The notes under the pieces were generated by a model that searched no databases, was not told where the DNA came from, and saw only the letters and a program-made list of their open reading frames with translations. Positions 8,200-17,612 of a stretch of DNA of 57,394 nt are shown one piece after another. Both the position numbers and the translations under genes were made by a program. The DNA is from Rickettsiales bacterium (lineage in GTDB: Bacteria > Bacteroidota > Bacteroidia > Cytophagales > Cyclobacteriaceae). How positions within the stretch are numbered: position 1 is the stretch's first letter; the number at the start of each line of letters is the position of its first letter. The stretch lies in NCBI GenBank assembly GCA_002729235.1, contig PBTY01000003.1, positions 76,204 to 133,597 of the forward strand. The letters are read 5' to 3'.

Positions 8200-11100
8200 A
8201 TGAGCTTAAGAACCACTCTTTTTCCAATTATCCTTCTTATTTGTTCCTACGGAATTGCACAGGTGACGGATGATTTTTCGGATGGAGATTTTACCAGTAA
8301 TCCGGTATGGAGTGGGGATGTTTCCGAGTTTCAAATTATTGATGGTCAACTTAATTCCAATGGTCCATCATCAACAGCAGAATTGTATCTCTCTACCCCT
8401 AATAGTATTATGGATTATACGGTTTGGGAATTTTATGTAGAAATGGGATTTGCACCATCTGGAAGTAACAGAATAAGAGTTTATCTCGTCTCAAATCAAG
8501 CTGATTTAGAAGGCGCTCTTGATGGGTATTACGTTGAGATTGGTCAAACAGGCGATGATTATGTTTTATTGAAACGTAGTGATTCAGGAGTGGGCACCAC
8601 TTTATTATCAGGAACTACGGTATTCAGTTCTCAAGTGAGAGTTAAAATTATACGAACATCAAATGGGGAATGGACACTCTTAGCAGATCATTCGGGTGGA
8701 CAAACATTTACCGAAGAAGGAAGTATCACTGAAAACACGTACACATCCAATTCCTACTTTGGAGTAGTCGTAAACCATACTTCTAGTAGAAATACTGGCT
8801 TCTTTTTTGATGATTTCCAAGTAGAACAAGTGATGGTTGATACTCTAATAACCAATTCCTCCACAGAATTGACAATTGATTTTAATCAACCTTTACCTCA
8901 GTCAGACATTGAAACAATCAGTAATTACTCGATATCTGGAATTACCATCAATTCTGCAACCCAGGATGTTTCGGATGCCTCTAAGGTGACACTCACTTTA
9001 CATGAGTCTACTCCATTAACCACATCATCTTTTAGTTTGAATGTATCCTCCACACTGACTAAAAATAGTGATGTCAGCTATGACTTTGACTATTTGCAGC
9101 TAGAATTGGAAGAACTCTTAACACTTTTTGATACCGAAATTCAATTGGATTTTAATGATGAACTTGATCAAACATCCGCTGAGACAGTAACTAATTATTC
9201 TATAGATAATGGCATTGGCCAGCCTTCTTCCGCCGCATTAGATTCGGAGGATCACTCGAAAGTGAATTTGACTTTAAGTACTTCTTTGTTTGAGTCTACT
9301 ACCTTTCAATTGACCGCTACTGGAATCAATAATGAATCCGGTAATAGCACCTTCTCAGGAACTCAGGATTTTACCTTTGTGATTCCACTCGTAATCGATA
9401 CCGTTTATGCCACTTCTATCTCAAGTTGTATCGTTGAGTTCAATAAGTCATTGAATGAATCCATTGCGGAAACAGCAGGAAATTACTCTTTGAGTGGAGG
9501 TGTTGGAACTCCTAGTACTGTCACATTGCAAACTGATGGTAAATCGGTAGAGTTGGAGTTCGGTTCCATTTTTGAAGATGCTACCTATACGCTTACCGTC
9601 AATAGTCTGGAGGACACTGATGGTAATGAAATTGCTACAAATAGTACTGACAGTTTCGATTATTTGAATCTTGATATTGAATACCTTGAGCAAGCAAGTG
9701 ATTTATCTATTAAAATAACGTTTAATCAGGAAGTAGATGAAAGTACGGCTGAAACTCTTAGTAACTACAGCTTAAGTGAAATCGGGCAACCAACAGGTGC
9801 CACTCGATCTGATTCCAATCTGGATGAGGTGATTTTGAATTGGGATCAGCTTTATAATAGTTCGTATGTGCTGACCATTTCTAATATTTCCAATTCCAAC
9901 AGCAACTCATCCCCTTCTTCACTTACTCAAAGTATAAGTATTAATAAAGAAACTTCTGAAGGTCACCTAATAATCAATGAATTTTTAGCAGATCCAACAC
10001 CTGCTATTGGTCTACCCGAAGCGGAGTTTGTGGAGATATACAATACCACAAATTATACTATTGAACTGAGCTCGTTTACACTGGATGGTCAATCCATTGG
10101 ATCATATAATTTACCCGGCAAGGGGTATGTGGTCCTTACGGATAATAGCGATGTAGCCAGTTTTTCCACATCCAATATTGTGGGTGTTAGTTCGATGGGT
10201 GCATTGACCAACACGGTAGATGCGATTATCCTAAAAGATCAATTTGGAAACCTGGTTGACAGCATTAATTATGTCGCCTCGGAGTGGTTTAATGACGACA
10301 TAAAAAACGGCGGTGGTTACAGTTTAGAGAGGGTTGACCCGTTACAACCCTGCTCTGATGAAAACAATTGGAGTGGCTCCAATAATGAAAGTGGAGGAAC
10401 ACCTGGAGAAGAGAATTCTGTCTTTGATGATGTGGACAATACTGCACCTGAAATACAGTCGGTGGACGTCATTGGCGGGGACTCACTTTCGATCACTTTT
10501 TCTGAACCCATCGACGAATCCACCATCGCTACCAGTTCATTTGATTTGGATGGATTTACATTCAATGACTTGATAAAGGTTAGCTATACTGAATACTATT
10601 TGGTGCTGTCATCGGATCTAACTTCAGAGGTAACTCATAGTCTAATCATTGAAAACATTTCAGATTGCCGAGGCAATGAACTGGCAAGTCAGACCTTTGA
10701 CTTTTACTACGATGTGAAACCTCCAGTGCTTGACCGAATTGATCTGTTTTCCGAGACCGAACTCATCCTGGTGTTTGATGAGCCAATTTTAGAATCTCCA
10801 GCGGAAAACGAATCGAACTTTACTATCGATGGACTAAGTCTGGACCGAGCCACTCTTCAAGATTCTGCTGCCAGCAAAGTCTTGTTGGAGTTTGATGGGG
10901 TGTTTACCCTTGATGCTTCTTATTCGCTTAGCTACGGTAATATCCAAGATACCTTGAAGAATCAATCTTCTAACCAAACATTTGATTTTACATTCGCTTC
11001 GGACATTGATACAGTCTGGCTGGAGACTGCTAACGTTCTAGTCCTAAATTATAAGGAAGTGCCATCTACTACCGCAACCAATGTGAACAACTATTACATT

Positions 11101-14100
11101 GGATCAACTGGACTCTCACCTGATACTATAATCCATAAAGACGATATTGGTATCACCGAGTTCAGGTTATCATTTAGTGAGAATTTTGATGAAAACAAGG
11201 AATTGGCACTTTACATCACCAATGTTTTTGCCAGCGACAATGAGACCAGATTGGCAACACCCGCAGTGTCTTTCACTTATGATACCAGAGCCCCTTCGGT
11301 TCAAGAAGTTGTTGTGAAAAATGATAGTCAAGTAGTGGTTGTTTTTAATGAGTCAATTCAAACAACCTCTGGACTGAAATCTGCCAATTACCTGTTGGAC
11401 GAAACCTACCAACCGGAGACTGCTGCCATGGTCAGTTCATCTGAAGTTCTACTCACCTTCGAAGCTAAATTTATCAATGAGCATAGACTGGCGATTCAGC
11501 GAATAATAGACTTAAGTGGCAATGAAATGTCTTCTACCAGAAGGTTAGATTTTACTTTTGACATCAATCCTCCCTTAGTATTAGGCGTTTACCAAATTTC
11601 TCCCACGCAGATTCAAATGGTGTTTGATGAACGAGTTGAGAAAAGCTCCGCAATCAACTTGAGCAATTACGTGATGAACTCCAATTCTCCAGATCAAGTG
11701 GTGATCTTAGGCCCCGATTCTACGACTGTCAATCTCACTTTTACTGCTCTTCCAGAAGATTCAAATTTGAAAGTGTATGTAAGAAACGTAAAAGATCAAT
11801 ATGATAATGCTTCTGATACTCAAGAGCTAATAATAAATACCTTGAGGCCAAGACTCGTTTCTCTAAAAGCAAGCACCAAACAATCTATTTTGCTTACCTA
11901 TAGTCAGGCCGTCTCAGGTGCTGATAAGGTTGTGAACTATTCGTTAGAAGGGTTTATCGTAGAGTTCATTACGATGATGGACGATCAGAATTACCAGTTA
12001 TTTATTTCAGACACTTTTGAGGAAGCAGACTCCTTGTTGCTATCGGTAAATAATGTTGTCGGAACTAACAACGAGGTTCTTCAAGAAAACAATCTGGATA
12101 GTCGATTTGATGTTCGCATTGAGGATTTTGGGATGGTCAATGATCGGGTGATTTTCCTTGATTTTAAAAATGATTTAAAGGAAGTTAATCCAGAGTATTT
12201 TGAGGTGACTGATAAGACGATCTCATTCGTCTCCTGGGATAGTGAGGATAGAAGCCTAGTACGCTTGACACTTGCAAATGATATTGGTCCAAATGCTCTA
12301 GCTGTAGTGAAGTGGAATAGCCTGGAGGATGTTTTTGATAGGGTTATCCCTGACTATGAAGTAGAAATACTCAATGACAAGACGGCTCCATCCTTCAAAA
12401 GCCATGAGTCTGATTTTTACGGAAAGATTCATATTACATTCAGCGAAGTAATGGATCAATCAGGATTATTGTCTGTCAACAAGTATTCTATTGAAGGAAT
12501 TGGCAATCCAAAATTCACCACCCTAAATAATGATTCTACTGTAACTCTAGATTTTGATAACCAGCTAATCCGAAATGAGGATTATTTTTTGAAACTGTAT
12601 CCTTTGGCGGACTTGGACGGAAATCTCTCTATTGAAGAGACTATCCAATTGACGTATAGTCCGCCTGCTTTGCCTGAATTTGGTGAAATCATCATCACCG
12701 AGCTAATGGTAGACCCTACTCCAGCAGTTGGTTTGCCCGAGGTGGAGTATGTAGAGCTATTCAATAACTCCTCAGAATCATTTGATTTGAGAGGAGTGGT
12801 TTTGGAGGATGAAAGTGGTGACACACAACTATCCGAATATCACCTAGGGCCATCAGAATATGTTCTATTGGTGGATGAGGGGAATGCTTCTCTTTTTGAG
12901 AGTGAAAACGTCTTAGAAGTAGCTGATTTCCCATCGCTATCCAATAGTGGTGAGCAGTTGGTACTTAAAACACTTTTTGGTGATGAGGTTAACTTGGCAC
13001 ATTATTCTTCCAGTTGGTATGGAGATTCTAATAAAGATGATGGAGGTTATTCATTGGAAATAGTTGATCCAAATGGAGGCTGTACAGATAGTCAAAATTG
13101 GCAGGCATCAACCAACGAATTAGGAGGAACTCCGGGATTCCAAAATTCAGTCTATCGAGTGGGGGAAGACGGTACATCTCCTTTAATAGATCAGTTTGAA
13201 AAGAACTCTACATCCGAATTTACGATCATTTTCAATGAAGCAATGGACAGTTTATCTCTGGTTAATTCAACTTTTTATGTGCCAGGATATCCTGTTGATG
13301 AGTTGACGGTTTCTGGGGATCTTCATGAAGTATTGATTGTAAAGCTTATGGAAGAACTACCTTTAGGTGCTTACTATTCATTTAGCATTTCTGGAGCAAA
13401 AGATTGTACAGGTACCAGTATGTCTGATACCACATTCGTAGTTGGTTTAGGAAAGGAGCCCCTTCCCGGAGATTTGTTGATCAGCGAAATTATGGCAGAT
13501 CCAGATCCTCAGGTTGGATTACCTTCAGCAGAGTACATAGAAATCTTTAACAATACGGATGCTCCAATTGCATTGGATAGTGTTCGATTTAGGGACGACA
13601 ATTCCTCAAGGTTAATTGGAGATGTGGTAATTGAGGATAGTACCTATGCCATCCTTGTAGATATTGACGATGCTGAATCATTTACGGAGTTGGGAGTTGA
13701 AAATGTGATTGGTTTGGAAGACTGGCCCTCATTAACCAATTCTGGAGAGCATATTTCATTGACTACCGATGTGGTAATTGATGAAGCCCAATACGACAGT
13801 GATTGGTTTCTGGATCCCGAAAAGAAATCCGGTGGATATTCTCTGGAGATCATCAATCCAAATGGAGAATGTCCTGGAGCATCAAACTGGGGAGGTTCTG
13901 TGGATGTTTCTGGTGGTACACCAGGTAGGCGGAATAGTATCTATAATGAAGGTCCTGATGCTGTAAAACCAGTAGTTACCTCTTTTGAAGTGATAGATTC
14001 ACAGACTCTTCGATTCACCTTCAATGAAGTGATGGATAGCTTATCGTTACTCAGCGCTAATATTGAAGGAGTGACGGTTGTGAGTCGCTCTGTATCAGGA

Positions 14101-15864
14101 GAAAATCGTCAGGTGCTAACTGTAGGTCTAATTGTTCCGCTTGCTCAGGATGAAGTGGTAGAAATCCTTATTTCAGAAGCAGCAGATTGCTCGGGAAACA
14201 TTATGGATCCAGCTACATTTGAAGTGGCCATCGGAGTTGCGCCGGAGTTTAATGAGTTGGTAATTACCGAAATCATGTCAGATCCAGATCCAGCGATTGA
14301 GTTGCCAAATTCTGAATACCTTGAGTTGTATAACCGTTCTGACAAGCTCCTTTCTCTGGATGGAGTCCAATTAATAGATGCAACTGATACTGTGGATCTT
14401 CCAGCAGTAACTATCCGACCAGATCATTACTTGCTTATCTGTCCTACTTCCCGAGTAGCTGATTTTAGTAGTGATATCGATGTGACAGGGGTGCCAGGTT
14501 GGAGTGCACTAAATAATAGTGGAGAGCCATTAACACTTGTGAGTGAAGGGGAGCTGATTTTCCAAATTATGTATGAGTTGGACTGGCACGGAGAAGATGC
14601 TCAAGATGGAGGTGTTAGTTTGGAGATGAAGGATGTCAATAATCCATGTGGTCAGGTCGAAAACTGGACTTCTTCTATCGCGATTGAAGGAGGAACTCCA
14701 GGACTTCTCAACGCAGCAACTGAAGGAGTACCGGATAATTTTGGGCCAACTTTAGTTAGTGCCAGAGCTTTGAATACAGGCACCATTGAATTGCTGTTTG
14801 ATGAGCAGCTGGGAGCTAATAGCCCGAATAATACGGTGCTGATATTTGAGCCATCATTAGCTGTTGAAAGAGTTCTTTTTGCTGAAGACAGGCAATCTTT
14901 ATATGTATTTCTGCAAGATGAGCTGGTTGTCAATCAGCCAGTGACAATAGAAGTTTATGGTACGATTGATTGTCTCGGAAATTCTGTTAAAACCAATTCT
15001 ACTCAAATTGTCTTGAGCGATGTAGGTACCCCTGGGGATTTAGTGCTCAATGAACTCTTGTTTAATCCAAGAAGTGAGGGCGTGGATTTCATAGAGCTAC
15101 ATAACATATCCAATAAATACATTGATTTGAATGGATGGAAGATAGGTAGACGATTAGATGATGGATCCATAGACTATGAAATAATTGATTCACATGTTAT
15201 CATCGCACCGGAGGTGACTCTTGCGCTCACCACGGATACAATCATCATCAAAAACCATTACCCAAAAGGGATAAAAGAATTGCTTCAATTATCGTCTCTA
15301 CCTACCATGCCTAATTCGGAAGGAACGGTTGTCATCACCAATGTGAATGATGTTGTGGTAGATGAATTCACTTATGATGAAGATTACCATTTATCTTTTT
15401 TAGAGAATGTCGATGGTGTTTCATTGGAGCGGATTGATGCCAATGTAGATACTCAAAATCCAGATAACTGGACCTCAGCCTCATCTGCGGTAGGCTATGC
15501 TACCCCGGGTTATACCAACTCCCAGAGTTATGAGATACCAGTAGCTACGGCAGTGGTGAGTATTGAACCCAAGGTGTTTGTGCCAGGAAACAGAAGCGCG
15601 GCTCATCAGTCATTCACAACAATAAATTATCAATTGGATCAAACTGGTCAATTCGCTAACATCACGGTTTACAACCAAATGGGGCAACCGATAGCCGATC
15701 TCGGGAAAGGGATATCTTTAGGTTCCTCAGGATTTATTCGATGGGATGGTACTTCTTTTGATGGGTCAGTAGTTCGGCGTGGATACTATGTGGTATTGTT
15801 CGAACTCTACGATGGATCGGGGAAATCTCAAACGCTCAAAGAAACGGTGGTAGTGGGTAAATAA
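8200..15864 (+). CDS. Giant secreted protein with Ig-like repeats and five lamin-tail domains
   Basis: A 2554-residue protein. A signal peptide (MSLRTTLFPIILLICSYGIA, then Gln) is followed by a LamG/concanavalin-like domain (about 22-210). Then come about 15 Ig-like repeats of roughly 90-100 residues, each with a core like ITFNQEVDESTAETLSNYSL. Five lamin-tail domains sit among them, near residues 587-733, 1494-1643, 1756-1907, 2018-2165 and 2279-2433. Each opens like LIINEFLADPTPAIGLPEAE, and the first four end with GGTPG. The last 100 residues are a FlgD-like sorting or anchor fold (ITVYNQMGQPIADLGKG...RRGYYVV). It is probably an adhesin or matrix protein on the cell surface; no catalytic domain is visible. 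It is a single-gene unit followed by a terminator-like hairpin near 16032. Confidence 0.9.
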   Translation: MSLRTTLFPIILLICSYGIAQVTDDFSDGDFTSNPVWSGDVSEFQIIDGQLNSNGPSSTAELYLSTPNSIMDYTVWEFYVEMGFAPSGSNRIRVYLVSNQADLEGALDGYYVEIGQTGDDYVLLKRSDSGVGTTLLSGTTVFSSQVRVKIIRTSNGEWTLLADHSGGQTFTEEGSITENTYTSNSYFGVVVNHTSSRNTGFFFDDFQVEQVMVDTLITNSSTELTIDFNQPLPQSDIETISNYSISGITINSATQDVSDASKVTLTLHESTPLTTSSFSLNVSSTLTKNSDVSYDFDYLQLELEELLTLFDTEIQLDFNDELDQTSAETVTNYSIDNGIGQPSSAALDSEDHSKVNLTLSTSLFESTTFQLTATGINNESGNSTFSGTQDFTFVIPLVIDTVYATSISSCIVEFNKSLNESIAETAGNYSLSGGVGTPSTVTLQTDGKSVELEFGSIFEDATYTLTVNSLEDTDGNEIATNSTDSFDYLNLDIEYLEQASDLSIKITFNQEVDESTAETLSNYSLSEIGQPTGATRSDSNLDEVILNWDQLYNSSYVLTISNISNSNSNSSPSSLTQSISINKETSEGHLIINEFLADPTPAIGLPEAEFVEIYNTTNYTIELSSFTLDGQSIGSYNLPGKGYVVLTDNSDVASFSTSNIVGVSSMGALTNTVDAIILKDQFGNLVDSINYVASEWFNDDIKNGGGYSLERVDPLQPCSDENNWSGSNNESGGTPGEENSVFDDVDNTAPEIQSVDVIGGDSLSITFSEPIDESTIATSSFDLDGFTFNDLIKVSYTEYYLVLSSDLTSEVTHSLIIENISDCRGNELASQTFDFYYDVKPPVLDRIDLFSETELILVFDEPILESPAENESNFTIDGLSLDRATLQDSAASKVLLEFDGVFTLDASYSLSYGNIQDTLKNQSSNQTFDFTFASDIDTVWLETANVLVLNYKEVPSTTATNVNNYYIGSTGLSPDTIIHKDDIGITEFRLSFSENFDENKELALYITNVFASDNETRLATPAVSFTYDTRAPSVQEVVVKNDSQVVVVFNESIQTTSGLKSANYLLDETYQPETAAMVSSSEVLLTFEAKFINEHRLAIQRIIDLSGNEMSSTRRLDFTFDINPPLVLGVYQISPTQIQMVFDERVEKSSAINLSNYVMNSNSPDQVVILGPDSTTVNLTFTALPEDSNLKVYVRNVKDQYDNASDTQELIINTLRPRLVSLKASTKQSILLTYSQAVSGADKVVNYSLEGFIVEFITMMDDQNYQLFISDTFEEADSLLLSVNNVVGTNNEVLQENNLDSRFDVRIEDFGMVNDRVIFLDFKNDLKEVNPEYFEVTDKTISFVSWDSEDRSLVRLTLANDIGPNALAVVKWNSLEDVFDRVIPDYEVEILNDKTAPSFKSHESDFYGKIHITFSEVMDQSGLLSVNKYSIEGIGNPKFTTLNNDSTVTLDFDNQLIRNEDYFLKLYPLADLDGNLSIEETIQLTYSPPALPEFGEIIITELMVDPTPAVGLPEVEYVELFNNSSESFDLRGVVLEDESGDTQLSEYHLGPSEYVLLVDEGNASLFESENVLEVADFPSLSNSGEQLVLKTLFGDEVNLAHYSSSWYGDSNKDDGGYSLEIVDPNGGCTDSQNWQASTNELGGTPGFQNSVYRVGEDGTSPLIDQFEKNSTSEFTIIFNEAMDSLSLVNSTFYVPGYPVDELTVSGDLHEVLIVKLMEELPLGAYYSFSISGAKDCTGTSMSDTTFVVGLGKEPLPGDLLISEIMADPDPQVGLPSAEYIEIFNNTDAPIALDSVRFRDDNSSRLIGDVVIEDSTYAILVDIDDAESFTELGVENVIGLEDWPSLTNSGEHISLTTDVVIDEAQYDSDWFLDPEKKSGGYSLEIINPNGECPGASNWGGSVDVSGGTPGRRNSIYNEGPDAVKPVVTSFEVIDSQTLRFTFNEVMDSLSLLSANIEGVTVVSRSVSGENRQVLTVGLIVPLAQDEVVEILISEAADCSGNIMDPATFEVAIGVAPEFNELVITEIMSDPDPAIELPNSEYLELYNRSDKLLSLDGVQLIDATDTVDLPAVTIRPDHYLLICPTSRVADFSSDIDVTGVPGWSALNNSGEPLTLVSEGELIFQIMYELDWHGEDAQDGGVSLEMKDVNNPCGQVENWTSSIAIEGGTPGLLNAATEGVPDNFGPTLVSARALNTGTIELLFDEQLGANSPNNTVLIFEPSLAVERVLFAEDRQSLYVFLQDELVVNQPVTIEVYGTIDCLGNSVKTNSTQIVLSDVGTPGDLVLNELLFNPRSEGVDFIELHNISNKYIDLNGWKIGRRLDDGSIDYEIIDSHVIIAPEVTLALTTDTIIIKNHYPKGIKELLQLSSLPTMPNSEGTVVITNVNDVVVDEFTYDEDYHLSFLENVDGVSLERIDANVDTQNPDNWTSASSAVGYATPGYTNSQSYEIPVATAVVSIEPKVFVPGNRSAAHQSFTTINYQLDQTGQFANITVYNQMGQPIADLGKGISLGSSGFIRWDGTSFDGSVVRRGYYVVLFELYDGSGKSQTLKETVVVGK

Positions 15865-16031
15865 TCCCCATATCGATAATCATTTTCTAAGATTGAATAA
15901 GAATTAGTCGTTGTGAGTAATTGGCATTTCACTTTCTCGCTGTTTTACAGTGACTTAGCCAAGTTGTAAACTTCCTGGCATGGTTCTGGCCCTATAAAAG
16001 GCGCATGAAATGATTTTTCATAACACCCAAG

Positions 16032-16065
16032 AGCTCATCGGTCATAGGGACTGGTGGGCTTTTTT
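16032..16065 (+). terminator. Terminator-like hairpin just upstream of the GNAT gene
   Basis: AGCTCATCGGTC (16032-16043) pairs with GACTGGTGGGCT (16049-16060) over 12 pairs, several of them G-U, with loop ATAGG. TTTTTC follows. It is well placed to end the giant gene's transcript, but it lies only 15 bases before the ATG at 16081, so it may also attenuate that gene. Confidence 0.6.
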
Positions 16066-16080
16066 CAAGAAGAATAGAAT

Positions 16081-16374
16081 ATGACTTTGACAAAAAGAAA
16101 TCTCAGAATTCAGCACGACTTGATTGGTAAAGTGCTTTACGTAAAAGTGAGATCGGGAAATGCTGAATTACACTATAAAAGGCATGGGGATCAATTTGTA
16201 GAGATACTTTCGACCATGGTTCCTAAAGAGTCGAGAGGATACGGAGTAGGCAAGGCTCTGGTAATGGCGATGATTGCATTCGCCCAGGAGCAACAGTTAA
16301 AAGTATCTCCTCAGTGTAACTTTGTACAGGATTTTTTCCAGAAACACCCTGAATATCATCACCTCCTTGTATAA
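16081..16374 (+). CDS. GNAT-like N-acetyltransferase (YjdJ/CG type)
   Basis: A 97-residue protein of the short single-domain acetyltransferase family (PF14542-like). The key stretch is FVEILSTMVPKESRGYGVGK, followed by ALVMAMIAFAQ. The acetyl-CoA loop is RGYGVGKAL, and a typical ending follows (SPQCNFVQDFFQKHPEYHHL). Small-molecule or protein acetylation is inferred; no substrate is known. The N-terminus is a few residues longer than usual. The start sits just behind a terminator-like hairpin, and an overlapping 24-residue frame (16010-16084) ends in its ATGA. The gene is followed by the twin hairpins at 16416 and 16534. Confidence 0.82.
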   Translation: MTLTKRNLRIQHDLIGKVLYVKVRSGNAELHYKRHGDQFVEILSTMVPKESRGYGVGKALVMAMIAFAQEQQLKVSPQCNFVQDFFQKHPEYHHLLV

Positions 16375-16415
16375 CCAAAACTATTGACATATCTTCACGG
16401 CGATCGAAAACGATT

Positions 16416-16472
16416 AGCCGAGGGATATATATGTCAAACCGCATTATGTTTCAAACCCCTCGGCTTTTTGTT
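16416..16472 (+). repeat. Structured repeat, copy 1 (hairpin with T tract)
   Basis: AGCCGAGGG (16416-16424) pairs perfectly with CCCTCGGCT (16457-16465) around a 32-base loop, followed by TTTTGTTTTATT. The loop ends with GCATTATGTTTCAAA (16441-16455). It may act as the terminator of the acetyltransferase gene. A second copy lies exactly 120 bases on. Confidence 0.7.
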
Positions 16473-16533
16473 TTATTAGGGTTATTCACTTCAGAGGTGT
16501 TCTCTACTTAAATGGCGCGAGTCGTTTAAAAGA

Positions 16534-16597
16534 GAACCGAGGTTATATATGTTTTATTAGGCATTATGTTTCAAAATCCTCGGTTCTTGCTTTTTAC
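16534..16597 (+). repeat. Structured repeat, copy 2 (hairpin with T tract)
   Basis: GAACCGAGG (16534-16542) pairs perfectly with CCTCGGTTC (16578-16586), followed by TTGCTTTTTA. The loop carries the same GCATTATGTTTCAAA (16561-16575). Compared with copy 1, one G-C pair has become A-T on both sides, so the pairing is conserved while the bases differ. This indicates that the RNA structure matters. No gene lies between the copies. Confidence 0.65.
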
Positions 16598-16662
16598 TTG
16601 TTAATAGAATTTTCTTTGCTTTGTTTAAACCCTATTGGGACACAGTGTGTCTAGAGAATAGA

Positions 16663-17406
16663 ATGAATAAAGCACTTCTAATCATCACCGTATCTTTCCT
16701 GCTGACAGGTTGCCTGGACACCGCGCTAGATGCCACAGATAATTATGTCTACAATAGTCTAAATTATCTTGACCAGCCGTATGATGACTTAGGTCTCTCA
16801 AATGACCCATTTGATATTATTGCTGTCTCTCCTAATGGTGATGAGTGGGATGTCATCGTAGAATATAGTGGAGGTTGCAATGAACACAGCTTCTATACCT
16901 GGTGGGATGATACCTGGCAAGCTTCTGGACAAACTCGATTTTTTTTGGCGCATTATGACAATGATGACCCGTGTGAAGCAATTATCAGAGATACGCTGAA
17001 CCTTGATTTGAATTACATTGTCAACACCGATTTGAAGGACAGTACCATCATAAGAATTGTCAATGCGAGCAATGGAAGTAATATCAGTGTAGATCCGTTG
17101 TTGGCTGCAATCAGTCAGGGGTACAATTGTGGTATTGCAGGTGAAATTGAAGAAAACTCTTGCGGACAAGGTATTTGGGAAAATCAGTGGATTTTACTTA
17201 ATGATTCAGTGAGACAGTTGCCAGTATGGTTGATACCAGTAAGAAGTGATTCGCAGATTAGCCTGGACATACCAGAAGAGGATGATGTGGAGGTGGGTTT
17301 CACTTTCTTGTTTGGTTATGAATCTGCACAGTTGAGTAATAGCTGTTTCCTGACAGATGAAGGGTATGCTATACCAGTATACTTGAACTGTATCGAAACG
17401 GAATAA
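16663..17406 (+). CDS. Lipoprotein of unknown function
   Basis: A 247-residue lipoprotein. The frame is open upstream, but the ATG at 16663 starts a lipoprotein signal (MNKALLIITVSFLLTGC, lipid-modified Cys17). The mature chain is acidic and contains several cysteines, including a Gly-Gly-Cys near residue 72 and two C-x(7)-C-like spacings (CGIAGEIEENSCGQG). Disulfides in the periplasm or on the surface are therefore likely. I recognise no family. A hairpin terminator follows at once. Confidence 0.65.
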   Translation: MNKALLIITVSFLLTGCLDTALDATDNYVYNSLNYLDQPYDDLGLSNDPFDIIAVSPNGDEWDVIVEYSGGCNEHSFYTWWDDTWQASGQTRFFLAHYDNDDPCEAIIRDTLNLDLNYIVNTDLKDSTIIRIVNASNGSNISVDPLLAAISQGYNCGIAGEIEENSCGQGIWENQWILLNDSVRQLPVWLIPVRSDSQISLDIPEEDDVEVGFTFLFGYESAQLSNSCFLTDEGYAIPVYLNCIETE

Positions 17407-17438
17407 AAAAAGCCCCCATGCTTATTTGGAGGCTTTTG
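17407..17438 (+). terminator. Intrinsic terminator after the lipoprotein gene
   Basis: AAAAGCCCCC (17408-17417) pairs with GGAGGCTTTT (17428-17437) with one mismatch, directly after the TAA. The A and T runs on both sides would let it work in either direction, though no minus-strand gene ends here. Confidence 0.65.
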
Positions 17439-17612
17439 TCAATCGCTTGTTTGTAGAGTTACTTAAAAGTACCGTCTGTACTTATCAAAAACTCAAGATG
17501 ACGAGGAGATAGAAAATCCGCCGATCCGTTTTCTATCTTCATCAAATATGGCTTTTAAGGATTAAAAAAATATAGGTCAATTCCTTAATTCAGAAATTAG
17601 GCAATTTCCGTA

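Noticed and set aside
16010-16084. 24-residue frame ending in ATGA with the acetyltransferase gene
   Set aside because: Not listed as a gene because it overlaps a terminator-like hairpin; kept only as a possible leader in the findings.
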